Source: Caccoplasma sp905210875
GTDB taxonomy: Bacteria; Bacteroidota; Bacteroidia; Bacteroidales; UBA11471
Assembly (NCBI GenBank): GCA_963931635.1
Contig: OZ007034.1
Location: forward strand, 1,736,001-1,800,000
Direction: 5' to 3'
DNA length: 64,000 bases
The notes under the pieces are model-generated. The model ran no database searches. It saw nothing but the letters and a program-made list of their open reading frames with translations, and was not told where the DNA came from. The translations under genes were made by a program, and so were the position numbers. Positions 25,433-33,807 of the stretch are shown here, in pieces (position 1 is the stretch's first letter; every line of letters starts with the position of its first letter).

Positions 25433-26050
25433 TTATAGAGAAAGGTTGCTTAGCCATTCTTTTACGATTCGTTTGGTTTGCTCTTGTTTTTGTTGAGCTG
25501 TGGTGCCGCGTATGGCCAGTCCATTCAGTACGGTAGCTCCTTTGCAGACGTTTTTCAGTTTTGTTTCCGTGCTGGACAACCCGCTGCCTTCATGCGTGCA
25601 AAATGGTATCACGGTTTTCCCCTGCCAGATATGTTTTTCGATAAATGTATATACTGGCATTGGCATATCACCCCACCAGTTGGGATAACCGATGAAAATG
25701 ATATCGTAATCTTCTACTGTTTTATCGTGTAGAATAGCCGGTCGGCATTTGTTGTTCAATTCTTGTTTGGCCACTTCGGTACATTCGGTGTAGTGTTCGG
25801 GGTAGGGGGTAACCGGTTCTATGTGGAAAAGTTCCCCTTTCGTTTCATCGGTTATTATGTCGGCAACAATGTGGGTATTACCCTTTTCTATATGACCTAC
25901 GGCATAGTTTTCGCCTGTCCGTGAAAAGAAGGCTACAAGTATTTTCTTGCTTTTCATAGTTTGTTCTTGATTCTGATGAAGTTGTGCATATGATGTGAAC
26001 GGTAACGCGATGAGCCACGCGGTAATGTATGTGAAAAACTTCTTTTTCAT
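25433..26050 (-). CDS. flavodoxin with possible export signal
   Basis: A 205-residue flavodoxin of the Flavodoxin_4 type. The FMN loop is FFSRTGENYAVG and the second loop is GYPNWWGDMPMP. The annotated start gives an apparent signal peptide (MKKKFFTYITAWLIALPFTSYAQ). An internal ATG at 25957 (MKSKKILVAFF) would give a cytosolic flavodoxin of 174 residues. The extra 31 codons are well formed and close the gap to the upstream gene to 14 bases, so I favour the long form. An exported flavodoxin would need FMN outside the cytosol, which is unusual. Second gene of the AraC-linked operon. Confidence 0.85.
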   Translation of the reverse strand: MKKKFFTYITAWLIALPFTSYAQLHQNQEQTMKSKKILVAFFSRTGENYAVGHIEKGNTHIVADIITDETKGELFHIEPVTPYPEHYTECTEVAKQELNNKCRPAILHDKTVEDYDIIFIGYPNWWGDMPMPVYTFIEKHIWQGKTVIPFCTHEGSGLSSTETKLKNVCKGATVLNGLAIRGTTAQQKQEQTKRIVKEWLSNLSL

Positions 26051-26064
26051 GGCATGTGGTTATT

Positions 26065-27108
26065 TTATAATGTGCGTTTGAAAAATTCTGTAAGTTTTTT
26101 TATTGCTTGGTCTACGGCTTCGGGTTTGTCGTAAAGGTCTATATGAGAATAATCGGGTATGGAGAAGATTTCTTTATCCTTTCCCGGCAAGGCATTATAG
26201 AAACGTTCTGTTTGCCATTCCGAATCGGCTTTTTCACCTACGATGAGCAGTACGGGCTGGGTCAGCAGGTATATGTTTTCAATAGCGGAGAAAGCCATTT
26301 TGGTAGCTTGACTGCGCCGTAGATAGAGATTGTCGGCTCGCGGATGCCATGCGCGGTCGGTACGATAATATTCGTAACCTTCACGGAAAGATGGTGCGGT
26401 ATTCTCGGTCGGTTCGGGACACATATATACTTTCATCAAAGATGCGCCACGGGCCTCTCTCGTGCGTTGTTCCGACACATCTTCCAATATTCTTATTTGC
26501 TCCTCAACACTTCGTCCTCGCAACCAGCCTTCACGATTGGCCGCACCTATATCGGCTGCGCTCACTCCCGAAACAGCGCGGATACGACGTTCGGTAGGAG
26601 CTGCGGCAATAACATATCCGCCACCTGCACACAAGCCGAGCGCTCCGATGCGTTTTTCGTCTACAAAGGCAAGCGAAACCAGATAGTCTACGGCATAACG
26701 TATATCTTCTATTCGTCCATAAGGCGCTTCCGACCCATGAGGCGTACCGCCACTTTCTCCGGCATATGTGGCATCGAAAGCCAAGGTTACAAATCCGTTT
26801 TCGGCCAAACGATAGGCATACAGCCCGGCTGATTGTTCTTTGACACTTCCGGCCGGATGTACGCTGATGATGGCCGGATAGCGTTTTGACTTATCAAAAT
26901 CTTTCGGTAAAAAGAGATTTCCTATCAATACAATGTTATTACTGCGTAAAAAGGAAACTTTGCGGACATTCACCCCACTCTGCGTATCGACCGGGGTTAC
27001 AACATAGGCTTCTGTTTGAGTCACTCCTGGTAGACCATCGTTTTGCTGGGCCATGGTTCCCGATAGAGTGAACAATAAGGCACATGTGGATAAGATAATT
27101 TTCTTCAT
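26065..27108 (-). CDS. exported alpha/beta hydrolase with cysteine nucleophile
   Basis: A 347-residue alpha/beta hydrolase of the dienelactone-hydrolase type. A signal peptide covers about residues 1-20 (ending TMAQ). The nucleophile elbow is GLCAGGGY, so the nucleophile is Cys rather than Ser. The probable acid is in LLIVGEKADSEW and the His is in PDYSHIDLYD near the C-terminus. It is related along its length to the protein at 44743-45798. First gene of the operon divergent from the AraC regulator. Confidence 0.88.
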   Translation of the reverse strand: MKKIILSTCALLFTLSGTMAQQNDGLPGVTQTEAYVVTPVDTQSGVNVRKVSFLRSNNIVLIGNLFLPKDFDKSKRYPAIISVHPAGSVKEQSAGLYAYRLAENGFVTLAFDATYAGESGGTPHGSEAPYGRIEDIRYAVDYLVSLAFVDEKRIGALGLCAGGGYVIAAAPTERRIRAVSGVSAADIGAANREGWLRGRSVEEQIRILEDVSEQRTREARGASLMKVYMCPEPTENTAPSFREGYEYYRTDRAWHPRADNLYLRRSQATKMAFSAIENIYLLTQPVLLIVGEKADSEWQTERFYNALPGKDKEIFSIPDYSHIDLYDKPEAVDQAIKKLTEFFKRTL

Positions 27109-27167
27109 AAGGTATTTGTTTGGGGTTCTAGACAGTGTTATCGCACCATTAAGATAATGATCATCGA

Positions 27168-27175
27168 CAAAGTTA
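27168..27175 (-). promoter_or_regulatory. -7 box of the hydrolase-flavodoxin-SDR operon
   Basis: TAACTTTG on the minus strand lies 60 bases before the hydrolase start. No -33 TTG is present at the right distance, which fits a promoter that needs an activator. Two repeated sites lie directly upstream. Confidence 0.6.
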
Positions 27176-27199
27176 ACCGGTCGATTTTAAGTGGCTGTT

Positions 27200-27312
27200 A
27201 TACAAAATACGGACACACTTCACATTTCTACAGATTTTTTGTCCCGAATACAATCAGACATACTAGCCGCTATGATACAAATTATGGATATGCTTCATGA
27301 AAATACAGATTT
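27200..27312. promoter_or_regulatory. paired direct repeats, candidate AraC operators
   Basis: Two 38-base copies (27200-27237 and 27275-27312) match at 28 of 38 positions and are offset by exactly 75 bases, about seven helical turns. Conserved blocks are ATACAAA, GGA, CTTCA and TACAGATTT. They lie between the -7 box of the hydrolase operon and that of the AraC gene, so they could serve both. Confidence 0.65.
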
Positions 27313-27347
27313 ACACAATCTTAATGGGAAAAGCCGATAATGTTCCA

Positions 27348-27355
27348 TACCTTTG
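27348..27355 (+). promoter_or_regulatory. -7 box of the AraC regulator gene
   Basis: TACCTTTG lies 27 bases before ATG 27382. The possible ATG at 27340 is upstream of this box and cannot be the start. Confidence 0.6.
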
Positions 27356-27381
27356 TTACATCATGCTCAAATGACGAAGAT

Positions 27382-28287
27382 ATGGATAAAACATTGTTGA
27401 ATATAGAAACGGTAACAGAATACAATGACAGGCTCGGTGTAGAGACCTTACATCCCCAGGTAAGTGTGATAGATCTTGCACAGGCACGTCCCATGAAGCA
27501 TATGCGACATACATTCGGTTTCTATGTGGTATTCTTGAAAGACGAAAAAAACTGTGAGTTGGTCTATGGACGTCGGAAGTATGATTATCAGAAAGGGTCG
27601 GTAGTGTGTTTGGCCCCTGGGCAGGTTATTGGCATAGAAGATACGGGTGAGGAGTTTCAGCCTCAGGGCTATGCGCTCTGTTTTCATCCCGATCTGATAC
27701 ACGGTACAAATCTCGGACGGAATATCAAGGAATATACATTCTTCTCTTATGAGGTCAACGAGGCGTTACATCTTTCCGAGCAGGAGCGTGTTATATTTTT
27801 AGATTGTCTGAAAAAAATTCAAGAAGAACTCTGCCGTTCTATAGATAGATTGAGCAAACGTTTGATTGCCAATAATATCGAACTTCTTCTCAATTATTGC
27901 CTTCGATTTTATGAACGGCAGTTTATCACAAGACATGATGCCAATCGAGATATTTTGGCACGTTTTGAAACCTTACTCGACAATTATTTCAAGGGTGAGA
28001 ATGCCTTGCAGAAAGGGAAACCGTCTGTAAAATATTGTGCCAATGAGCTTTGTCTTTCGGCAAATTATTTCGGAGACTTGATAAAGAAAGAAACCGGAAA
28101 GACGGCTATGGAGTGTATTCAACATAAAATCATAGATATTGCCAAGGAGCAGCTGCTTATACCGGATAATTCTATCAGCCAAATAGCATACGATTTAGGC
28201 TTTCAGTATCCGCAGCATTTTACACGAGTATTTAAAAATGTAACCGGTATAACACCAAACGAATATCGGGGGAAAGGCAGAAAATAA
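27382..28287 (+). CDS. AraC-family transcriptional regulator
   Basis: A 302-residue regulator. The N-terminal part (about 1-170) is a sensory domain with a cupin-like beta pattern (KGSVVCLAPGQVIGIED). The C-terminal 105 residues are the AraC DNA-binding domain with two helix-turn-helix motifs. The first is VKYCANELCLSANYFGDLIK; the second is ISQIAYDLGFQYPQHFTRVFK, followed by the end motif GITPNEYR. It is divergent from the exported hydrolase operon, with paired direct repeats between them, so it probably activates that operon. Confidence 0.94.
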   Translation: MDKTLLNIETVTEYNDRLGVETLHPQVSVIDLAQARPMKHMRHTFGFYVVFLKDEKNCELVYGRRKYDYQKGSVVCLAPGQVIGIEDTGEEFQPQGYALCFHPDLIHGTNLGRNIKEYTFFSYEVNEALHLSEQERVIFLDCLKKIQEELCRSIDRLSKRLIANNIELLLNYCLRFYERQFITRHDANRDILARFETLLDNYFKGENALQKGKPSVKYCANELCLSANYFGDLIKKETGKTAMECIQHKIIDIAKEQLLIPDNSISQIAYDLGFQYPQHFTRVFKNVTGITPNEYRGKGRK

Positions 28288-28442
28288 AAAATTCCCCGTG
28301 AATTTTTCCCAATCCGATAGACCTTGTTTTCTTGAAGCTGAGATTCAGTGCCGGCGGCAGGTCGTCTTACATGCCATAAAGGACGAATATGACATTTGTG
28401 TAAAATGTAACGGCGGCATGCCCTATATTCGGTAGAAAAAAC

Positions 28443-28450
28443 TATCTTTG
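28443..28450 (+). promoter_or_regulatory. -7 box of the polyamine dehydrogenase gene
   Basis: TATCTTTG lies 40 bases before ATG 28490 and covers the alternative upstream start at 28448, which is therefore excluded. Confidence 0.65.
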
Positions 28451-28489
28451 TATCGGTATAAATCCACAACACATAAACAACAACGCAAA

Positions 28490-29683
28490 ATGGGAAAAGT
28501 CCTCATTATCGGTGCCGGCGGCGTAGCTACCGTGGCCGCGCACAAAGTGGCGCAGAACGCCGATGTTTTTACAGAAATCATGATAGCCAGCCGCACCTTG
28601 TCAAAGTGCGACGCCATTGTCAAAGCAATAGGAAATAAGGCCATCAAGACTGCGCAAGTCGATGCCGACGACGTAGAGCAGCTGGTCGCCCTCTTTGAGA
28701 GTTTCCGCCCCGACATCGTGATGAATCTCGCCTTGCCCTACCAAGACCTCACCATCATGGAGGCTTGTCTGCGCACCGGCGTCAACTACCTCGACACGGC
28801 CAATTACGAGCCCAAAGACGAAGCCCATTTCGAGTATAGCTGGCAGTGGGCCTATAAAGACCGTTTCGAGAAAGCCGGCCTCACCGCCATTCTTGGCTGC
28901 GGTTTCGACCCGGGTGTTACCAGTGTCTATACCGCCTATGCGGCCAAACATTACTTCGACGAGATACAGTATCTCGATATTGTCGACTGCAACGCCGGCG
29001 ATCACCACAAGGCCTTTGCCACCAACTTCAATCCCGAAATCAACATTCGCGAAATTACCCAGAAGGGTCTCTATTGGGAAGACGGCAAGTGGATTGAAAC
29101 CGAACCCCTCGAAATACACCGTCCGCTTACCTATCCCAACATCGGCCCCCGCGAGAGCTACCTGCTCCATCACGAAGAGTTGGAGAGCCTGGTCAAGAAC
29201 TATCCTACCATTAAGCGGGCTCGTTTCTGGATGACCTTCGGGCAGGAGTATCTCACCCACCTGCGTGTGATACAGAACATAGGTATGGCCAGCATCAAAC
29301 CCATCAACTACAACGGCATGGAAATCGTGCCGCTGCAATTCCTCAAAGCCGTGCTGCCCAATCCGCAGGACCTCGGCGAGAACTACGAGGGCGAGACCTC
29401 GATAGGTTGCCGCATACGCGGTCTCAAAGACGGCAAGGAGCTTACCTATTATGTCTACAACAACTGTTCGCACCGTGCCGCCTACGAAGAGACCGGCATG
29501 CAGGGCGTAAGCTACACCACCGGTGTACCGGCCATGATAGGTGCCATGATGTTCCTCAAAGGCATCTGGAAAAAGCCGGGTGTATACAATGTCGAGGAGT
29601 TCGATCCCGATCCCTTCATGGAGCAGCTCAACAAGCAGGGGTTGCCTTGGCATGAGATTTTCGGCGGCGACCTCGAACTGTAA
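28490..29683 (+). CDS. carboxynorspermidine dehydrogenase (saccharopine dehydrogenase family)
   Basis: A 397-residue enzyme of the saccharopine-dehydrogenase fold. The N-terminal Rossmann motif is VLIIGAGGVATVAAHK. The family segments NLALPYQDLTIMEACL and GCGFDPGVTSVYTAYA follow. In Bacteroidales this protein condenses putrescine with aspartate semialdehyde to carboxyspermidine, and a separate decarboxylase (CANSDC) finishes spermidine. The decarboxylase gene is not in this window. I prefer this role over lysine metabolism because of the close resemblance to the CASDH group. Confidence 0.88.
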   Translation: MGKVLIIGAGGVATVAAHKVAQNADVFTEIMIASRTLSKCDAIVKAIGNKAIKTAQVDADDVEQLVALFESFRPDIVMNLALPYQDLTIMEACLRTGVNYLDTANYEPKDEAHFEYSWQWAYKDRFEKAGLTAILGCGFDPGVTSVYTAYAAKHYFDEIQYLDIVDCNAGDHHKAFATNFNPEINIREITQKGLYWEDGKWIETEPLEIHRPLTYPNIGPRESYLLHHEELESLVKNYPTIKRARFWMTFGQEYLTHLRVIQNIGMASIKPINYNGMEIVPLQFLKAVLPNPQDLGENYEGETSIGCRIRGLKDGKELTYYVYNNCSHRAAYEETGMQGVSYTTGVPAMIGAMMFLKGIWKKPGVYNVEEFDPDPFMEQLNKQGLPWHEIFGGDLEL

Positions 29684-29702
29684 TGATACGGTTTTAATAA
29701 AT

Positions 29703-29766
29703 AAAGGAAATATAGGAAGATGATTCGTGCTTAGCATGGGATTCTTTCTGTGTTTCCTTTGTTTTT
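29703..29766 (+). terminator. terminator after the polyamine dehydrogenase gene
   Basis: An 18-bp stem (29703-29720 with 29743-29760) with three G-T pairs and a 22-base loop is followed by TTTTT. Confidence 0.65.
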
Positions 29767-29834
29767 AAATTATTCTTTTTTATAAATTTTGGATAGGAAT
29801 TCTGACATATACCATATGTTGTTAATTATTTAAG

Positions 29835-30578
29835 ATGGATATAGATATAGACTTTGACTTTACAACAGATACACCTAAATATTGGGATAATTTTTGGGAG
29901 CAGGATGATGTGTTAGGTGTTCGAAATAATGATCCTGATATTTGTAGTAAAACATTGCAAAAGTATCATCAACTTTTATGGAGTAAAAGACTGCCTAATG
30001 GAGAGATGATGGATTTAATTATTGGAAATAGCTATAATTATTTGTCTTGGAAAAATTTTCGATTTGGTAGTGACTCTATTACAGCAAGTTTTCGATACAA
30101 GTGTTATAGAAATATGATTTTCAAGGTAAAACAAAGTATGCCCAATTATTATGGTTTCATTGAAAATTATTTAAGAAGGACTTATACTATTGGAGGTGCA
30201 ACTATCTTTCCAAAGGTGAAGGGTGGTATAAACCAAACGCGTGGTTGTAATTTATTTATAAGAGACCGTTGGGATTTAACGTTGGAATGTATTCGAAAGT
30301 ACTATAATAATGAACAAAGCCCTTTGTTTGATGTATTGGAGAGAAATAGAGATTTTTTTGATTTGTTTGTGGATTTTAGAGGGTATGTGGATTTCTTTTA
30401 TATGCAAGACTGTGTTTCTTCTGATTATAAATCTGTTATTTTTTGGTTGGGAGATGGGAATTTTTTGAAAAATCCTTTCCCAAAAACAGTCGATGAATAT
30501 GTTTATTGGATAAATAGTAATATAGATTTTGTTAAAAAAAGAAATAAAAGAATACGAGAAGCTTTAATGGTCTTATAG
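29835..30578 (+). CDS. DUF6994-like protein in AT-rich DNA
   Basis: A 247-residue protein with features of the DUF6994 family: an FDFTTDTPKYW start, DPDICSKTLQKYHQLLWSKRLPNG, and the end DEYVYWINSNIDFVKKRNKRI. It is rich in Tyr, Phe and Asn. The gene and its flanks are far more AT-rich than all neighbours, and codons such as TTT, AAT and ATT dominate, so it looks horizontally acquired. No integrase, repeat or partner gene is next to it. Function unknown. DUF6994 genes occur as lone genes in many bacteria and are sometimes seen near toxin or defence loci, but nothing here shows that. Confidence 0.8.
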   Translation: MDIDIDFDFTTDTPKYWDNFWEQDDVLGVRNNDPDICSKTLQKYHQLLWSKRLPNGEMMDLIIGNSYNYLSWKNFRFGSDSITASFRYKCYRNMIFKVKQSMPNYYGFIENYLRRTYTIGGATIFPKVKGGINQTRGCNLFIRDRWDLTLECIRKYYNNEQSPLFDVLERNRDFFDLFVDFRGYVDFFYMQDCVSSDYKSVIFWLGDGNFLKNPFPKTVDEYVYWINSNIDFVKKRNKRIREALMVL

Positions 30579-30751
30579 GTATGGGACATCTGTTCTCAAA
30601 AAAATACTAAGATTTTAAAGGATCTACGTAGATAAAAATCTATAAAATAATAGAATTATAAAAAGTTGAGTGTAAAGTGTCGGTTACTATTTATATGAAA
30701 AATAGGTGTGATGTTTTTATAAGATGATACTTCCATATCATTTGGAATTTG
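30579..30751. other. AT-rich intergenic region
   Basis: About 170 AT-rich bases follow the DUF6994 gene, with no gene, no clear terminator and no tRNA. This probably belongs to the same acquired segment. Confidence 0.5.
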
Positions 30752-30759
30752 TATCTTTG
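30752..30759 (+). promoter_or_regulatory. -7 box of bcp-recA
   Basis: TATCTTTG lies 88 bases before the bcp start. The base composition returns to that of the core genome shortly after it. Confidence 0.6.
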
Positions 30760-30847
30760 TCAAGAATCATAGGTCTGTTTTAGCGTAAGACCTATGGTGA
30801 AATATTTCCTGAATCTGTAAAATTAAGTCATTCCCAGATAAGACATT

Positions 30848-31297
30848 ATGAAAGTAGGAGACCTTACCCCCGACGTATGGGGTGTGAATCAAGATGGTAA
30901 AGAGATACGCCGCAGTGACTATCAGGGTCGCAAAGTGGTTCTTTATTTTTATCCCAAAGACAATACCTCGGGCTGCACGGCCGAGGCCTGCAATCTGCGC
31001 GACGGTTACGATGCTCTGCGGGCAGCCGGCTACGAGGTAGTGGGCGTGAGCAAAGACAGCGAGGCATCGCACCGCAAGTTTATCGAGAAACAGTCGTTGC
31101 CTTTTGACCTCATTGCCGACACCGATACCTCGCTCAACCAGACTTTCGGTGTATGGGCCGAGAAGAAACTCTACGGACGCACCTATATGGGCACGACCCG
31201 CACCACCTTCATCATCGACGAAAACGGTGTGGTAGAACGCATTATCGACAAGGTCGATACCAAGAACCATGCCGACCAGATATTGAACAATAAATAA
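30848..31297 (+). CDS. bcp: thioredoxin-dependent peroxiredoxin (BCP/PrxQ)
   Basis: A 149-residue peroxiredoxin that reduces hydroperoxides with thioredoxin. The motif LYFYPKDNTSGCTAEACNLRD holds the peroxidatic Cys (SGC) and the PrxQ resolving Cys five residues later. The conserved Arg and the late segment TTFIIDENGVVERI are present. It is separated from recA by eight bases and probably transcribed with it, linking peroxide and DNA-damage responses. Confidence 0.95.
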   Translation: MKVGDLTPDVWGVNQDGKEIRRSDYQGRKVVLYFYPKDNTSGCTAEACNLRDGYDALRAAGYEVVGVSKDSEASHRKFIEKQSLPFDLIADTDTSLNQTFGVWAEKKLYGRTYMGTTRTTFIIDENGVVERIIDKVDTKNHADQILNNK

Positions 31298-31305
31298 TCG
31301 CATAC

Positions 31306-32337
31306 ATGGAAGAAGAAGAAAAAAAGGCAACAGCCAAAACCCCTGTCCCGGCCGAGAAGCTCAACGCTCTGCGTGCCGCCATGGACAAGATAGAGAAGAA
31401 CTACGGCAAGGGGGCCATCATGAAACTGGGCGACGACCGCATCGAAGAGATTGCCGTCATACCCACCGGCTCCATAGCTCTCAATGCCGCCCTCGGAGTG
31501 GGAGGTTATCCCCGCGGACGTATCATCGAGATTTATGGTCCCGAGTCGTCGGGTAAGACAACGCTGGCCATACATGCCATAGCCGAAGCGCAGAAGGCCG
31601 GCGGTATTGCCGCTATTATCGATGCCGAACACGCCTTCGATCGTTTCTATGCCGAGAAGCTTGGTGTCGATGTGGAAAACCTCTGGATTTCGCAGCCCGA
31701 CAGCGGAGAGCAGGCGCTCGAAATAGCCGAGCAGTTGATACGCTCGTCTGCCGTCGACATTGTCGTCATCGACTCTGTGGCCGCTCTTACCCCCAAAGCC
31801 GAGCTCGAAGGCGACATGGGCGATTCGAAGATGGGTTTGCAGGCTCGACTCATGTCACAGGCCCTGCGCAAACTCACGGCCACTATCAGCAAGACCAATA
31901 CCACCTGCATCTTTATCAACCAGCTGCGCGACAAACTGGGTGTGATGTTTGGCAACCCCGAGACCACGACCGGTGGTAACGCCTTGAAGTTCTATGCCTC
32001 GGTGCGGCTCGATATTCGCCGCATCAGCCAGATAAAAGACGGCGAGGAGGTTATCGGTAACCAGACCCGTGTGAAGGTGGTGAAGAACAAGGTGGCACCG
32101 CCCTTCCGCCGTGCCGAGTTCGACATCATGTTCGGTGAAGGCATTTCCCGTTCGGGTGAAATCATCGATTTGGGTGTCGACAAGGGTATCATCAAGAAGA
32201 GCGGATCGTGGTTCAGCTACAACGATACGAAGTTGGGACAAGGTCGTGATGCCGCCAAAAAGTGCATACAAGACAATCCCGAACTGGCCGACGAGCTCGA
32301 AGCCCTCATTATGGAGGCCCTCAAAGCCGGAAAATAA
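31306..32337 (+). CDS. recA: RecA recombinase
   Basis: A 343-residue strand-exchange protein for homologous recombination and SOS induction. The Walker A motif is GPESSGKT (78-85). The Walker B region is IVVIDSVAALTPKAELEG, and the L2 loop region holds NPETTTGGNALKFYAS. The N-terminus carries a short Lys/Glu-rich extension. No LexA box is evident before bcp. The operon ends at a strong terminator. Confidence 0.98.
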   Translation: MEEEEKKATAKTPVPAEKLNALRAAMDKIEKNYGKGAIMKLGDDRIEEIAVIPTGSIALNAALGVGGYPRGRIIEIYGPESSGKTTLAIHAIAEAQKAGGIAAIIDAEHAFDRFYAEKLGVDVENLWISQPDSGEQALEIAEQLIRSSAVDIVVIDSVAALTPKAELEGDMGDSKMGLQARLMSQALRKLTATISKTNTTCIFINQLRDKLGVMFGNPETTTGGNALKFYASVRLDIRRISQIKDGEEVIGNQTRVKVVKNKVAPPFRRAEFDIMFGEGISRSGEIIDLGVDKGIIKKSGSWFSYNDTKLGQGRDAAKKCIQDNPELADELEALIMEALKAGK

Positions 32338-32356
32338 GTCGGTTCCGTAATTAATA

Positions 32357-32395
32357 AAAGAAGAGGAAGCTCCGTTACGGGGCTTCCTCTTCTTT
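32357..32395. terminator. bidirectional terminator after recA
   Basis: A 17-bp stem (32357-32373 with 32379-32395, one G-T pair) has a five-base loop and A/T-rich edges. It separates recA from the converging lpx operon. Confidence 0.85.
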
Positions 32396-32429
32396 ATGTC
32401 CGGAGGGAGACTTTGTGCGGCTGGTCAAG

Positions 32430-32981
32430 TCAATAGCGGAGGTCGTCATCACTCATGTCGAGGTCGTCAAAGCCTTCGGCGTCGAGTTCCGAGGGATCGT
32501 AGTCGTCATCGCCGTAGAAATCTTCGTCGATACCGAGGTCGTTGCTCTTCACGTTTTTCTCCATCTCTTCGAAGTCTATGGTTTGGGCCGGAGGGTTACC
32601 TACGGATTTGGTACATACGGCTTTCTTGAGATTCTTACCGGTGATGATTTCGCGCAGTTCTATAAAGAAAGCCCGTTCGGTCATGTTGTCGAAGACGAAG
32701 AGCATACGCTGTTTTTCCTCTTCAAGAAGTTCACTCAGTCGGGTTTCGCCCATGACCCACGAATCTTCATCAAAGTCTGTCTCCATATCCATGAGAGTAA
32801 CTTCGGTTTTTTTCTCCCAGTTGTTCTCACAGATGAAAAAAGAGGTCAGTTGGTCTTTGGTGTAACCTACCGATTCGAGTATGGCGTCGTTCAGTTCGAG
32901 AAACGTCGCTTCGGAGTCAATTTCTATCTCACGTGCAAAGTGGTCGACTTCGTCGGAGAGAATCAAAAATTTGTAAACCAT
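32430..32981 (-). CDS. PRiA4-ORF3-like acidic protein
   Basis: A 183-residue protein starting at ATG 32981 (MVYKFLILSDEVDHFAREIE). It matches the plasmid pRiA4b ORF-3 fold, with the segment GYTKDQLTSFFICENNWEKK and later MLFVFDNMTERAFFIELREI. The last 45 residues are almost all Asp, Glu and small residues (a DDDYDPSELD type tail). It lies 28 bases after lpxA on the same strand, so it is likely the last gene of the lipid A operon. No role in lipid A synthesis is known. The family name comes from a plasmid and is not evidence of a mobile element here. Confidence 0.85.
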   Translation of the reverse strand: MVYKFLILSDEVDHFAREIEIDSEATFLELNDAILESVGYTKDQLTSFFICENNWEKKTEVTLMDMETDFDEDSWVMGETRLSELLEEEKQRMLFVFDNMTERAFFIELREIITGKNLKKAVCTKSVGNPPAQTIDFEEMEKNVKSNDLGIDEDFYGDDDYDPSELDAEGFDDLDMSDDDLRY

Positions 32982-33009
32982 ATTGTTTGTTATACTATAA
33001 ACGATTGTG

Positions 33010-33786
33010 TTATTTAAGTCCGCGTACAATGCCTCGCTCGGAATTGCGTATAAAATGCACTATTTCATCTCGTTCGGGAGTAGCGGGTATGTTTTCGTCA
33101 ATGTATTTAAGAGCGTCGCTGGTATTCATTCCAGCCATATAGATGCAGCGGTAAACCTCTTGTATCACGGCGATGGCTTCGTCGGTGAAACCGCGTCGAC
33201 GCAACCCTACGGTGTTGATGCCGGCGAAAGCGATGGGGGTGTGACCTATCTTGGCATAAGGCGGAATGTCTTTGTTGACCTGTGAGCCGCCCTGTATCAT
33301 TACATGGCTGCCGATGTGGGTAAACTGGTGACACAGTACGCCGCCGCTGAGTATGGCATAGTCGTCGATGATTACCTCACCGGCAATTTGTGAAGAGTTG
33401 GAGATGATAATGTTGTTACCCAGTTTGCAGTCGTGTGCTATGTGTACATAGGCCATGAGCAGACAATTGTTACCTATGATGGTTTTGCCTTTTGATGCGG
33501 TACCTCGGTTTACGGTAACATATTCGCGCAGGGTGGTGTTGTCGCCTATCTCGGCCGTAGTTTCTTCACCTCTGAATTTGAGGTCTTGGGGAATTGCCGA
33601 GACAACGGCTCCGGGGAAGATGGTGCAGTTTTTCCCGATACGAGCTCCTTCGAGAATGGTGGCATTTGACATGATGCGGGTACCGTCGCCGATAACGACA
33701 TTTTTGTCGATGGTCACAAAGGGCCCTATTTCTACATTTTCACCGATTTTGGCTTCGGGATTTACATATGATAGTGGATGTTGCAT
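33010..33786 (-). CDS. lpxA: UDP-N-acetylglucosamine acyltransferase
   Basis: A 258-residue first enzyme of lipid A synthesis; it moves 3-hydroxyacyl chains from ACP to UDP-GlcNAc. The left-handed beta-helix hexapeptide repeats start PEAKIGENVEIGPFVTID. The catalytic His lies in the segment MAYVHIAHDCKLG. The C-terminal helical region includes AGINTVGLRRRGFT. It lies 21 bases after the lpxC/fabZ gene. Confidence 0.97.
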   Translation of the reverse strand: MQHPLSYVNPEAKIGENVEIGPFVTIDKNVVIGDGTRIMSNATILEGARIGKNCTIFPGAVVSAIPQDLKFRGEETTAEIGDNTTLREYVTVNRGTASKGKTIIGNNCLLMAYVHIAHDCKLGNNIIISNSSQIAGEVIIDDYAILSGGVLCHQFTHIGSHVMIQGGSQVNKDIPPYAKIGHTPIAFAGINTVGLRRRGFTDEAIAVIQEVYRCIYMAGMNTSDALKYIDENIPATPERDEIVHFIRNSERGIVRGLK

Positions 33787-33807
33787 GTGTTTGTGAAGGT
33801 TAGGTCT

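Noticed and set aside
28601..29737. Open frame of 378 codons opposite the polyamine dehydrogenase
   Set aside because: It is a shadow; the plus-strand gene has a promoter, a family match and a terminator.
32430..32981. Mobile element suggested by the PRiA4-ORF3 family name
   Set aside because: There is no transposase, inverted repeat or target duplication; the gene sits inside a core operon.
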